A DNA stretch of 28,658 nt from a virus. Every line of letters begins with the position of its first letter. The first letter of the stretch is position 1. This document shows, piece after piece, positions 14,359 to 23,601 of the stretch. A program made the translations under genes and the position numbers. The notes under the pieces are model-generated. The model saw nothing but the letters and a program-made list of their open reading frames with translations, had not been told where the DNA came from and ran no database searches. The stretch lies in IMG/VR virus record IMGVR_UViG_3300032240_001273, positions 1 through 28,658 of that record; one strand, written 5' to 3'.

Positions 14359-17307
14359 ATGGAACCGCTAGATTTTATGGCGGCGGTTCTACCGCCCCCG
14401 GGTAACGGGCGCTATTGTGCGGTGGAACTGACTGATAAAAAAGAACACGTTTATGTAGAGGAGCTGGATCAACTAAGTGGGCCAATCAATCGCTGGAACC
14501 AAGCAAAGTACGACATCTACTTTGCGCTGACAACCTTTGGGGACGAGGACAGGCGGGTGGCCGCCAATGCCAAGATGTCAAAGTGCATTGCAATCGACGT
14601 TGACTGCAATCACCCCAAGGACGTGCCGGAGAAAGACGGCACAATCAAACCCAAGGCGTACGCATCTGCCCGCCTAGCGGCGCAGGCTATCATGAATTTC
14701 ACCGAGGAGGTGGGGCTGGCTGCATTAGGCAACCCGTGGCTAGTAGCTTCGGGCGGTGGAGTGCACGCATACTGGCCGCTGACGGAGGCCGTGAGCATTG
14801 ACGAGTGGAAGCCGGTAGCCGAGGCGTTCAAGCGCCTGTGTGTTCAGAAGAAGCTGGGCATCGACCCGACCGTGACTGGAGATGCGGCGCGGGTGCTACG
14901 CGTACCGGCAACAACCAACCGAGGATTCAAGGGCAAGAAGCAAGTACGCGGGGAGACCAACGTGCGCTTCATGAACGAGGGCGACCTGTTTGATTTGCAG
15001 GACATCCGCGCCTTGCTGGAGCGCGAGCTGGTCGGGACGGCGTATGCCATCAAGCCAATAACGCCGGGCGGGGATTTGGTACTGCCGGGCAAGCGCCCAA
15101 CCAAGGAGCCGACGTCGCACGTGCAGTTGTACGCCAACAGCATAACCAAGTTTGGCAACATCTTCAAAGCGACCAAGCAGGGTCGGGGTTGCGATCAGCT
15201 CCGCTTCTACGCGGAGAACGCATCGGACGATGGCATGGAGCCGCTGTGGCGCGGGATGCTCAGTATTGCGCAGAAGTGTCAGGACGGCGAGAAGGCGGCG
15301 ATCTGGCTTAGTAGCCTGCACCCCTACGACGAAGATCGGATGCGCACCAAGTTGGCCGAGATCAAGGGGCCATACCCCTGCACCAAGTTTGACTCGGAAA
15401 ACCCCGGCGTGTGTACAACGTGTGTACATTGGGGCAAGATCACCAACCCATTGGCACTGGGCCGAGATACGGCAATAAGTACTGAAGCTAAGGAAATTGC
15501 GGTCTCTGAGCCGACAATATCCGAGGAGGTGCGCAGCGTGCTGCGTCCCGAGCCGCCCAAGGGTTATGCCTATGGGGCAAACGGCGGCATCTTTGTTTTG
15601 AAAGACGACGAGGATGCCGACGGTAACAAGGTGCAGCGCAAGATCATGGTTGTGCCCTACGATTTGTTTCCGGTAGACATACTGGTGGCCAACAAAGAAC
15701 ACGTGGTGCACATGGTAGCGTTGCGCCCCGATGGTAGCCAGACGGTAACGCTGGCGCAAAAAGCCGTTGTCAGTAAAGACGAGACATTAAAAAGCCTTGC
15801 CAATCAAAATGTCATAGCTTCTTTTGGCTCCCTGAACGACAGCAATTTATTTCAATATATACGAGCGAGTGTAGAAAAAATGAGCATTGAAAAAGCACCT
15901 GTACGAGTACCCGAAAGCTACGGCTGGCAGAAGGATGACACCTTCGTCTACGCGGGGCAAATCTATTCCAAAGGCAAGCCGGTGGCCATACCTATGGCCG
16001 GGCTGGAGAACATTGTTAACAATACGCAGCCCACAGGCAGTATCGAAGCGTGGCGCAGCTGGATCAACCTGCTTATCCGCCACGAGATGTACGACCACTT
16101 GGCAATTGTCCTAGCCGGTGCTGGTTCCCCGCTGATGCGCTTTACTGGCATCTACGGCATGACGTACCACTGCGCAGCGCGGGACTCGGGTACTGGCAAG
16201 TCGCTGGCGCTTGAAGGCGCGGCCTCAATTTGGGGTCATCCCACCCACTACCGCACAGGTAAGAGCACTTCGATGGTGGCGATGCAACAGCGCCTTGGCC
16301 TGCTTAACAGCCTACCCTTGGTGACCGACGAGATTACCAGCAAGAACCGCGAGACGCCCAATTGGTTTTCGGAGTTCCTGCTGGACATGACCGAGGGCCG
16401 TGGCAAGGAGCGTATGGAGTCCGGGGCCAACAAGGAACGCATCAACAACTCGACGTGGATGGCTAACGCCATCATGTCTTCCAATACCTACGTGGTCGAC
16501 AGCCTGACAGGCCTGCGTAAGGTTGGCTCGGAAGGCGAGATGCGCCGCCTGCTGGAGTTCCGCATGAACGACAAAGAGGTGTGGACACATGCTGAGGTGG
16601 CGGTAATTAAGTCACTGCAAGACAACTACGGTGTGGCAGGTCACATACTGGCTGACTTCTACGCCAAGAACGTGGACATGCTCAAGACCTTTGTGCCGCA
16701 GATTGTTGAGAAGATGTACGACGAGTACAACGCCACCAATGACGAGCGCTTTTGGATGGCTAGTGTTGGGGCCAACATTGCCGCCGGTATTTTGATGAGC
16801 GACGCCCACGCAGGGATTGTCAACTTCCCGCTGGATAAAATTATTCAAGCCTACGGTAAGCGCATTGAGTACCAGCGCGTGGTCATTAAGTCCAACAAGC
16901 GCACCGCCGAGGATGTCCTTAACGAGTTCATCCGCGAGAACATAGGCCGCTTCGTGGTGGTCAACTTTGGTACGGCTGGCGGTGTACTGGCCGAGATGGG
17001 CAACGGCGCAGCGTTGGGCAAGAACACTACCCGCAGCGAGGTGCATGGGCGTATTGAGAACGGCGTTACAGTCGGATTCTCTGACTTCTACATCGAGGAG
17101 CGCGTGCTCAAGACGTTCTGCTCCACCATGAACTTTGGCTATGCTGAGTTCAAGGAGCAGCTTGAGAAACTGTTTGCAATCCAGTATCTGCCACGTAAGG
17201 ACTTGACCGCCAAGACCGGCGCTCCCCCGATGCGCACCAGCGTTATCAAGATTACAAGGCCGGTCGATGAGTCGCTTGAAGATCACCTATCCGTGGGCAA
17301 AGGTTGA
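14359..17307 (+). CDS. AEP-type primase fused to DUF927-like helicase
   Basis: This 982-residue protein combines two enzymes. The N-terminal part has archaeo-eukaryotic primase features: the metal-binding D80-x-D82 (AIDVDCN), VASGGGVHAYW with H136, and DAARVLRVPATTN. A central cysteine motif, C-x10-C-x2-C followed by His-Trp (PCTKFDSENPGVCTTCVHW), is a likely zinc site between the modules. The C-terminal part has a P-loop GTGKS (611-615) and Walker B LVTDE (D657-E658) with surrounding sequence of DUF927-type (SF3/RecA-like) ATPases. It should prime and unwind DNA at the fork, the role of T7 gp4. GAGGA precedes ATG 14359. The next gene overlaps its end by 41 bases. Confidence 0.85.
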   Translation: MEPLDFMAAVLPPPGNGRYCAVELTDKKEHVYVEELDQLSGPINRWNQAKYDIYFALTTFGDEDRRVAANAKMSKCIAIDVDCNHPKDVPEKDGTIKPKAYASARLAAQAIMNFTEEVGLAALGNPWLVASGGGVHAYWPLTEAVSIDEWKPVAEAFKRLCVQKKLGIDPTVTGDAARVLRVPATTNRGFKGKKQVRGETNVRFMNEGDLFDLQDIRALLERELVGTAYAIKPITPGGDLVLPGKRPTKEPTSHVQLYANSITKFGNIFKATKQGRGCDQLRFYAENASDDGMEPLWRGMLSIAQKCQDGEKAAIWLSSLHPYDEDRMRTKLAEIKGPYPCTKFDSENPGVCTTCVHWGKITNPLALGRDTAISTEAKEIAVSEPTISEEVRSVLRPEPPKGYAYGANGGIFVLKDDEDADGNKVQRKIMVVPYDLFPVDILVANKEHVVHMVALRPDGSQTVTLAQKAVVSKDETLKSLANQNVIASFGSLNDSNLFQYIRASVEKMSIEKAPVRVPESYGWQKDDTFVYAGQIYSKGKPVAIPMAGLENIVNNTQPTGSIEAWRSWINLLIRHEMYDHLAIVLAGAGSPLMRFTGIYGMTYHCAARDSGTGKSLALEGAASIWGHPTHYRTGKSTSMVAMQQRLGLLNSLPLVTDEITSKNRETPNWFSEFLLDMTEGRGKERMESGANKERINNSTWMANAIMSSNTYVVDSLTGLRKVGSEGEMRRLLEFRMNDKEVWTHAEVAVIKSLQDNYGVAGHILADFYAKNVDMLKTFVPQIVEKMYDEYNATNDERFWMASVGANIAAGILMSDAHAGIVNFPLDKIIQAYGKRIEYQRVVIKSNKRTAEDVLNEFIRENIGRFVVVNFGTAGGVLAEMGNGAALGKNTTRSEVHGRIENGVTVGFSDFYIEERVLKTFCSTMNFGYAEFKEQLEKLFAIQYLPRKDLTAKTGAPPMRTSVIKITRPVDESLEDHLSVGKG

Positions 17308-17470
17308 GCGTGGGCAGGGGTTCTTTGTCCCCTGCTTAGACCCCGAGTCCGTCAGGACGGAGGGGCTTAAAAAAGCTACGCTCTTGAGGCTGTTTGATGC
17401 CCGGGCGCAGCCGGGTATTTATAAAGGGCAGGCCGGTGTGTGGTTTTACCGCCTGCCCATGAAGCCCTAA
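17267..17470 (+). CDS. Small protein overlapping primase-helicase end
   Basis: A 67-residue protein in a different frame from the primase-helicase, starting at ATG 17267. Residues ERGQGFFVPCLDPES, LLRLFDARAQ and VWFYRLP give a compact alpha/beta chain with a Cys and several aromatics; I associate this pattern with small phage proteins of unknown function. It is the last rightward gene, and its stop overlaps the stop of the leftward giant gene by 4 bases (17467-17470). Three GC-rich stem-loops lie inside its coding sequence. Confidence 0.62.
   Translation: MSRLKITYPWAKVERGQGFFVPCLDPESVRTEGLKKATLLRLFDARAQPGIYKGQAGVWFYRLPMKP
17314..17335 (+). other. GC-rich stem-loop near end of rightward transcription
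   Basis: GCAGGGG (17314-17320) pairs with CCCCTGC (17329-17335) around an 8-base loop; no T-tract follows. Weaker hairpins lie downstream, including one with stem CCCGG/CCGGG at 17400-17415 followed by an AT-rich stretch. All lie within the 17267 coding frame. They may slow or stop RNA polymerase before it meets opposing transcription, but none is a classical terminator. Confidence 0.35.
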
Positions 17471-20400
17471 CGCTGCATCATTTGCTGCATCTTCTCGGCG
17501 TACTCTGTACGCTTGGCCCGCAGTTCTTCCAGCCGTGTACGTTTTTGCTCTGGTGTCAGGTTGGGATCAACGGTGACCGCCTGCATCTGAGTTTGGTAGT
17601 TACGCATCACAGTGTTGAAACTGCCTGCTGAAGCGCCGCGAGCAAAAGCCTCGGCGTTCTTATCCAAAAATGCTTTGGCTTCGTCGGGCTTGTTCTTCTT
17701 AAGCAGATCGGCAACCGTAGCCCGGACTTGCTCAGCCTCAGTCATGGTCTGGTATGCTTCCTCGACAATGTTGCCAGCGTCTTTGGGTTGGAACAGCGTG
17801 CCTACGATAGGTTCCCGCGACAAGTTCTTCTCCGGCTCATTGGGGTTTTGCGGCCCAAATACCAGCGAGCTTGCCATCTGCGCAACTGCCAGCCCCATCG
17901 ACCCAGTGTATCCGCTTATCAGGTGGTCAATTTTGACTGGGGATATATTGAGCGCGGAGCCCAGCTCAGCAGCAAAGCCAGACGTGCTGTCCCGCACCCG
18001 CATACCGGGCGTCAAGGATTGCTCGTGTTTGCTCTCAATGTCACGGCCTGTGTAGAACGACTTGCCCAACCCCACCTCGATGGCAGGCTTGAGGATCTGC
18101 GGCACGTAATCGGTGTCACCGCCGGGAAGAAGTTTTTGCGCCATCATGCGTATTGCCGTGGCGGCTTCTTTGTCGTGGCCGTAGATGTAGTTCATCACCG
18201 CTTCTGGCAAAGACTTGAATACGATGCCTGCTTCAAATGGAATTGGCACCCGCACCATCTCGTCCACGCCGGGGAACGGCACAAAGAAGTTGTTGTACTT
18301 CTGCTCTGGCAGCGCGTTCTTGTACGTCTCGTCGTCCTGCATCATGGCGGCGTATACCATAGAAGCCCCAGCCAGCATCATCCCGCGCTGAATGATTTTC
18401 TGTTTGATCTGCAACTTCTCTTCCATCGGCATGTTGCCACGCAGCGCCTTGACCAAAGTATTGATGCCTTGGATTTGGGAGTTCATGAACGGATTGATGG
18501 CGTTCAGTACGTGCAAGCTAGGCGATATTCCGCGCCGCGTAAAGTTCATGGACTCCAGCGCCATGTAGCTGGCTTCCATTTCGGATAGCCCCTGCTTGAG
18601 GTAGCTTTCGTAACGAATCTGACGAGTCATAGCGTCGGCTTTGCCGTGCAGCTCGTAGCCCTTGGCCAGCAACTTTTCCCAGTTTGGGCCGCCAGCTTGA
18701 ACTTTCTTTAGGATGTTGGTCAGGTCATCAGGCAGGCCGGTGTAGACCTCGCCGCCGGACAAACCACGGCGCTCCATCAAATCAGACTTGACGTTTTTAA
18801 TTGCGTCTGCCATGCCTTTGAAATCCGAGCCAGCAACCATTGCCGATGAGATCGTGTCCTTAAACAAGATGCGCCCGGCAGACACGGGGTTGGCAACAAA
18901 CATGGTACGGATTAACCGGCTGGGAGCGCCCACAAGGCGCATCAAAGCGCTGGGTTGGATAGGCATACCTTCCATGCCTTTGACCAAAAGTTCCGCAGGA
19001 ACTTCGTCAGTGTCTTTGACTATGGCGTAGTGGTCTTCGCCGTCTACCTTGAAGTTAAGGACGTTGCCGCGAGCGGTAGTCTTGCCTTTGCGCACATCGG
19101 CCAACCCAATTTTTTGCAACTCAAACGCCGTGTTCTTAATCGCTTGGTTGTTCAAGCCCATCTCAAGAATCATATTGGCGTTACGCACTGAGCTGGTAGC
19201 AAAATCCACGACGCGGGAATCATCCCCAACAAGCTCATGCAGATACGGTTTGTCTTTGACGTTGCCCACCTTGGTTATGGACTCATTGCCCATCATCAGC
19301 GACACGCTGCCGTCAGAGTTCTCGCGGTAGTAAGGAACGTAGTCCTTGTTGGCCATCATCTTTGCGCCAAGCTCTTTGGAGAACTGCCCGGTGCTTACGC
19401 CAAACTTAATCATGTCTTGGTTAAAGCGGCGGTATTCTTCCTTGGCATTTTTAAAGATGTTCTCCAACCCCGGCACAGATGCAATCTGGCGGATGGCTGA
19501 ATCAAGTTGGGCCTGTGTTATTTTGCCGCTGTAGTCTAGCTTTTCGAGACCGACTTCCTTGGCGCGCTGCGCAACTTCGTACAGGGAGAACAAGTTGTTT
19601 GTAGCTTCTGGGCTACCTGTCAGTTTGTTGGCAGGCTCCAGCGTCTTGGCCACATTGACCAGCGAGTTGTTCTTGTCTTTGGTTTCGTACAGGTACTCGG
19701 TGCGGCCGTCCGGGCGGGTAATCTTGCGCAGCTCAGGAACGCCCCGGCCAACAACTTGGCCCAAAAGGTTTGTGCGTTGTTGAGCCATACGCAGGTAGTA
19801 CATCATTTGTGTACCAGCAAGCTGATCCATTTTCTTGGCAAGCCGTGCTATAGGCGCAAACTGGTCGACCAGCTTGACTTCAAGTTCCAATGCTTTGCGG
19901 CCCAGAGCGCTGGCGGTCATGCTCTCGTGCAGTGGGCGGTTGGTAGCAATAACTTTCTCTGCCAAGTCGCCTGCTTCTTTCAGCCTAGGGTCATACTTGG
20001 CGGTGCGGTATGCAGCTTTGCCAGCGGGGGCTTCACCTTTGCCACGCTCGGTTCCCTCGATAACATACTGGCGGGCATCAGCAACGATCTGGCGCACGGC
20101 CTCGTCGCTTAAAGTTTGGCCTTTGAATGTCTTCTTGAACCATTCCTTGATATCGTCGATGATCTTGCGCACAGCGCCGCGCTCTTCGGGGGACGGCTTG
20201 GGGTTCTCGGCCATCTCTGCCAGCACTTCTTCAACAGCGACTTCTTTGCTTAGCTTAGGGCCTTCACCTGCGTCACTTGCCTTGAGCTTCTCGTCGGCGC
20301 GCTGGCGCACCTCGTTGTTGCCGTCGTACAGCTCGTTCATCTTGCTGGTGTAGCTCTCGCCAAGTACTTCGCGCAGGCCGTGGTGGCCGGTTGCCTCGTG

Positions 20401-23400
20401 TGCTATTGTGGCAATGACATCCTCAGCGGTGTGCATCTTGTCGCCAACAAGGTAGACTGTCTTGGTGTTCGGGTCGTACACACCGGGGATTTTGCCCTCA
20501 ACGCCGTCGGCCTTGGCCTGCTCTTTGATGTGGTCAGGCAGCTCGTCAAACGTGTCGACCAGCTTTATCTCGGGGGCATTGACCCAGTCTTTTGTGATGC
20601 GATCAATAAACCGCTGAATCTCGCCCCGACGCATGGCCGGGCCTTCGCTCTCGCTGGTTCTGTAGACTGACGGCCCGCCTTCTTTTTCGGATGCGATACC
20701 TTCTTCAAAGTCACGGTAGAGTTGTTTGCCAAGTTCCCGTGGAGCGCGCCGTATAGTGCGCGTTTCTTGCGTTGTGCGCTTGCTCTTAACCTCCTGCTTG
20801 CCAGCGCTGGCAAGGGACTCACGCATATCTTCAAGCCGTTGCTTTAGCGTCTCTTTGTACTCGGGGGTAGAGCGGCCCAGTTTCTTTGCCGTTTCACCTA
20901 GTTGCTTGGTGGCTTCCTGTTTGTACTCTGCAACGGCCTTATCGTCTGGGCCGTACTTGTCCCGCAACGCCTTGAGGCGTTTCTGTACTTCTGCAAGCTG
21001 GGGTTTAAAGTCAGGGTGTTCTTGGCCGAGCAGCACCGATAGGTCACGGAAGTCTTTGGACTTCTCCACCTCGTACCGAATATCACCGGCGTTAATCCGC
21101 GCTGCGCGCTTGGCTTCGGGGGACGGGCCTTTTTCTCCGGCCTCACGGGCCAGTCGATCGCTTTCGGCTTTCTTTTCGGCCCGCAAGGTTTCGGCGGACT
21201 TAGCAGGCTCAATCGTGCGAAACCGCTTGTGCAGGTCAATTACCTTTTGTTTGGCAGGCTCAACCCGAGTCTCGACAAGACGAGCGTATTCTTTGGCCAG
21301 TGTGCCCATGCGGCGCTGCGCGTAGGCCTTATCTTTGGCGCTGGTAGTGGGGCTGTCAATTTTTTCTTGCAGCTTGCCGTGTTCGTCAGCCAGTTCGTAA
21401 AGCCGGTCAAGTACCGAAATGCGGGCATTACCTTGCGGTTTCTCAATCTTGTCTCTTTCGGTTTGAATTTTTTCAAGCAGGCGGTTGTAATCATCCCCCG
21501 CCATTTCGGTGCGCTTAACTTTGGTGCCCTCAAGATTAAGCCGATCGTCCAAAGATTTAATGAGCTTGTCATTGTCAGCTTTCTCTTGGTCACGCGTTTT
21601 GTTGCGCTCTTGCAGTTTCTTCTGCTCGTAGGCTTGCGTCATCCGCTTGATGGTGGGCTCGTCTTTGTTTTGCAGCGCAGTGTTCAGGATGTTGTACTCG
21701 CCAAACAGTTCTTGCTGCACCGGGCCTTTTTCTTCTTTGGCTGGTGCTGGCACTTCGGCTGGCGTTTCTTCTTTGGCGACTTTGGCCTCTTTTGGTGCAG
21801 GCGCTTCTTTCTCGGTAAACATACCGATGGTTTCGCCCTTGGACGTAACTTTGCCTCGGAGCGCATTTACGCGTTGCGTGTAGTCCTGTATCTGTTGCGA
21901 CCGTTGGGCTTGAAGTTCGTCCAGTGTAGTAGCGTGCTGGCTAGCTGCGTCAAAGTCTTCGCCTTGTGTGGCGTCAAGCATCTTCTTCTTGGTAGAGTCG
22001 ATCTTGCTGTCGAGCGCCGACAGGTTGGCTTGGTGCTGGGTCTCCAGCCCCTCGGGTGTTTGGGTCGTGCCGCCAAGACTTTCAATCTGCTGGGATGACT
22101 GTTCCATCCTCCCTTGGAGGTCTTTGATCTGCGCGCTAAGGTCGCGCACCGCGCCAGTATCCTGCTTCTGCGCTGCGTCAGCCGCTTGGGCTTTAAGCGT
22201 ATCGAGCTGCTTGGTGAGCAGGTCATGCTGCTCCATCAACTTGTACAAGTCGGGTTTGGTCGCTTCCGGTACGGTTGGCGCGGCTGGTGCTTCTGCTGCC
22301 GGGGCCTCGGGGGTTTTGGGCAGGAACTGCTCGCTGCGCAGCGCGTCAGCGGCTGCAGTTTTGAGTGTCTTGTATTGCTCTTTGAGCTGGGCCACCACGG
22401 CAGCGTTGCGCTGCTTGTCAATTTCGGTCTGCGGTTTGGGTATGAGCTGCGACTTGAGATCGTCGTATTTCTGCTGCTCAGCTTGATAAGTAGCCTGCGC
22501 CTGCTGGGCGTATTCGGGGCTTTGTGTGCGTTGCTGTTCTGCTGCCGCAGCCTGCGCTTCGGCTTTGGCTTGGTCGGCTTCTGCTTGGGCACGCACGTCA
22601 GCGTTGCGGATTCCTTCGGCGGTGTTTAACTCGCCTACTGCGCCGCGTCGTGCCCCAATGCCGTGCGCCAGCCCAAATATGGGGGCCATGCCCAACGCAC
22701 CCTTTGTGGACTCAAGGTATTGCTGCATGGCCTCGGGAGAGGTCAAGTCCTGCCCCAGCGCTGCCCGAGACACAGCCTCGTTGCCCACCATCATGCCTGT
22801 GCCGATGAGTGCATTTTCTGCCGTGCTGTGGGCAATGTTTGTCAGCGTACCCGACACTTGTTTGGCGGCGGCTTCGGCGGTCAGTTCTCCGGCGGCTACT
22901 TTTGGCGCAAGGGCTGCGGCCTGTTCGGCGGCTGTTTTACCCAGCAAGCCTTTAATTGGCCCGGCCATAGCCACACCCGAGAATGCGTTGATGACTGCAT
23001 TGGTGATACCACCGGCGATATCAGCCATGTGGTCTGGGGGTTGTCCTGCTGCTTTGCGGCGTTTGGCCAGCTCGCCTATATCTGCGGAAACATCTGCACC
23101 AACAAAAGCCGCGCCAGCGGCTACGGCCCCAGCTTCGGGGGCAATAAAAGGAACAGCCGCAGCAGCGGCCATTGGCGTAACAAACCGCCCGCCCATAGCA
23201 CCAATGTCTTGTGCAAGCGGCTCGATTGCTTTGGATGCGTATGCACCAAGTTCTGGGAAAAGACCGCGCTGGCTTGCGGCTTCAATGTCTGCTTCGGTTG
23301 TTGGGCGGTAGCCTTGCTGAGCCTTTTGCTGCTGGCGCTGGCCGAACTTGGTCAACCCCTCTAGGCCCAACTCTGTCCCAGTGTCCTCGGCAAACTGCCC

Positions 23401-23580
23401 AATACCGCCCCTGAACCCAGAACCCAACGCGGACAAAATGCCGGTAGTGGGTTTGGGCTGCGCTCCAGCGCTAGCTATTTGACTTTGAACAGCCGCGTAG
23501 GCCTGTTCGTCTGTAAGTTCTACGGGCGAGTCAACACGATAAGTTCCTGATCCGGGGACATTTATTTCGTATTGGGGCAT
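17467..23580 (-). CDS. Giant internal virion / polyvalent protein (LPD38-like C-terminus)
   Basis: A 2037-residue protein, ATG at 23580 behind GAGGTGGG. The N-terminal 30 residues (YEINVPGSGTYRVDSP) resemble a small beta module, followed by Ala/Gly-rich hydrophobic segments (about 130-175) that could insert in membranes. Coiled coils lie near 313-427 and 727-830. A zinc-peptidase-like HEATGHHGLRE starts at H1061. It has one residue more than HExxH, as I recall for phage polyvalent proteins. The last third (about 1560-1850; TRQIRYESYL, NAINPFMNSQIQG) reads like the large polyvalent-associated domain LPD38. Position and size fit a T7 gp16-like ejected protein that enters the host with DNA. It follows the transglycosylase gene in a leftward operon. 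Confidence 0.75.
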   Translation of the reverse strand: MPQYEINVPGSGTYRVDSPVELTDEQAYAAVQSQIASAGAQPKPTTGILSALGSGFRGGIGQFAEDTGTELGLEGLTKFGQRQQQKAQQGYRPTTEADIEAASQRGLFPELGAYASKAIEPLAQDIGAMGGRFVTPMAAAAAVPFIAPEAGAVAAGAAFVGADVSADIGELAKRRKAAGQPPDHMADIAGGITNAVINAFSGVAMAGPIKGLLGKTAAEQAAALAPKVAAGELTAEAAAKQVSGTLTNIAHSTAENALIGTGMMVGNEAVSRAALGQDLTSPEAMQQYLESTKGALGMAPIFGLAHGIGARRGAVGELNTAEGIRNADVRAQAEADQAKAEAQAAAAEQQRTQSPEYAQQAQATYQAEQQKYDDLKSQLIPKPQTEIDKQRNAAVVAQLKEQYKTLKTAAADALRSEQFLPKTPEAPAAEAPAAPTVPEATKPDLYKLMEQHDLLTKQLDTLKAQAADAAQKQDTGAVRDLSAQIKDLQGRMEQSSQQIESLGGTTQTPEGLETQHQANLSALDSKIDSTKKKMLDATQGEDFDAASQHATTLDELQAQRSQQIQDYTQRVNALRGKVTSKGETIGMFTEKEAPAPKEAKVAKEETPAEVPAPAKEEKGPVQQELFGEYNILNTALQNKDEPTIKRMTQAYEQKKLQERNKTRDQEKADNDKLIKSLDDRLNLEGTKVKRTEMAGDDYNRLLEKIQTERDKIEKPQGNARISVLDRLYELADEHGKLQEKIDSPTTSAKDKAYAQRRMGTLAKEYARLVETRVEPAKQKVIDLHKRFRTIEPAKSAETLRAEKKAESDRLAREAGEKGPSPEAKRAARINAGDIRYEVEKSKDFRDLSVLLGQEHPDFKPQLAEVQKRLKALRDKYGPDDKAVAEYKQEATKQLGETAKKLGRSTPEYKETLKQRLEDMRESLASAGKQEVKSKRTTQETRTIRRAPRELGKQLYRDFEEGIASEKEGGPSVYRTSESEGPAMRRGEIQRFIDRITKDWVNAPEIKLVDTFDELPDHIKEQAKADGVEGKIPGVYDPNTKTVYLVGDKMHTAEDVIATIAHEATGHHGLREVLGESYTSKMNELYDGNNEVRQRADEKLKASDAGEGPKLSKEVAVEEVLAEMAENPKPSPEERGAVRKIIDDIKEWFKKTFKGQTLSDEAVRQIVADARQYVIEGTERGKGEAPAGKAAYRTAKYDPRLKEAGDLAEKVIATNRPLHESMTASALGRKALELEVKLVDQFAPIARLAKKMDQLAGTQMMYYLRMAQQRTNLLGQVVGRGVPELRKITRPDGRTEYLYETKDKNNSLVNVAKTLEPANKLTGSPEATNNLFSLYEVAQRAKEVGLEKLDYSGKITQAQLDSAIRQIASVPGLENIFKNAKEEYRRFNQDMIKFGVSTGQFSKELGAKMMANKDYVPYYRENSDGSVSLMMGNESITKVGNVKDKPYLHELVGDDSRVVDFATSSVRNANMILEMGLNNQAIKNTAFELQKIGLADVRKGKTTARGNVLNFKVDGEDHYAIVKDTDEVPAELLVKGMEGMPIQPSALMRLVGAPSRLIRTMFVANPVSAGRILFKDTISSAMVAGSDFKGMADAIKNVKSDLMERRGLSGGEVYTGLPDDLTNILKKVQAGGPNWEKLLAKGYELHGKADAMTRQIRYESYLKQGLSEMEASYMALESMNFTRRGISPSLHVLNAINPFMNSQIQGINTLVKALRGNMPMEEKLQIKQKIIQRGMMLAGASMVYAAMMQDDETYKNALPEQKYNNFFVPFPGVDEMVRVPIPFEAGIVFKSLPEAVMNYIYGHDKEAATAIRMMAQKLLPGGDTDYVPQILKPAIEVGLGKSFYTGRDIESKHEQSLTPGMRVRDSTSGFAAELGSALNISPVKIDHLISGYTGSMGLAVAQMASSLVFGPQNPNEPEKNLSREPIVGTLFQPKDAGNIVEEAYQTMTEAEQVRATVADLLKKNKPDEAKAFLDKNAEAFARGASAGSFNTVMRNYQTQMQAVTVDPNLTPEQKRTRLEELRAKRTEYAEKMQQMMQR

Positions 23581-23601
23581 TACCCACCTCGCAGTAGTTG
23601 G

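Noticed and set aside
14896-15759. 287-residue open frame on the - strand
   Set aside because: It is antisense to the primase-helicase with no recognisable motif.
17341-17380. Intrinsic terminator formed by the stem around CCCC..GGGG before an A-run
   Set aside because: The A-run is on the wrong side for either strand: no T-tract follows the stem on + and the T-tract precedes it on -.
21229-22098. 289-residue Phe/Leu-rich open frame on the + strand
   Set aside because: It is antisense to the coiled-coil part of the giant virion protein; Phe/Leu richness is the shadow of Lys/Glu-rich codons and should not be read as membrane protein.
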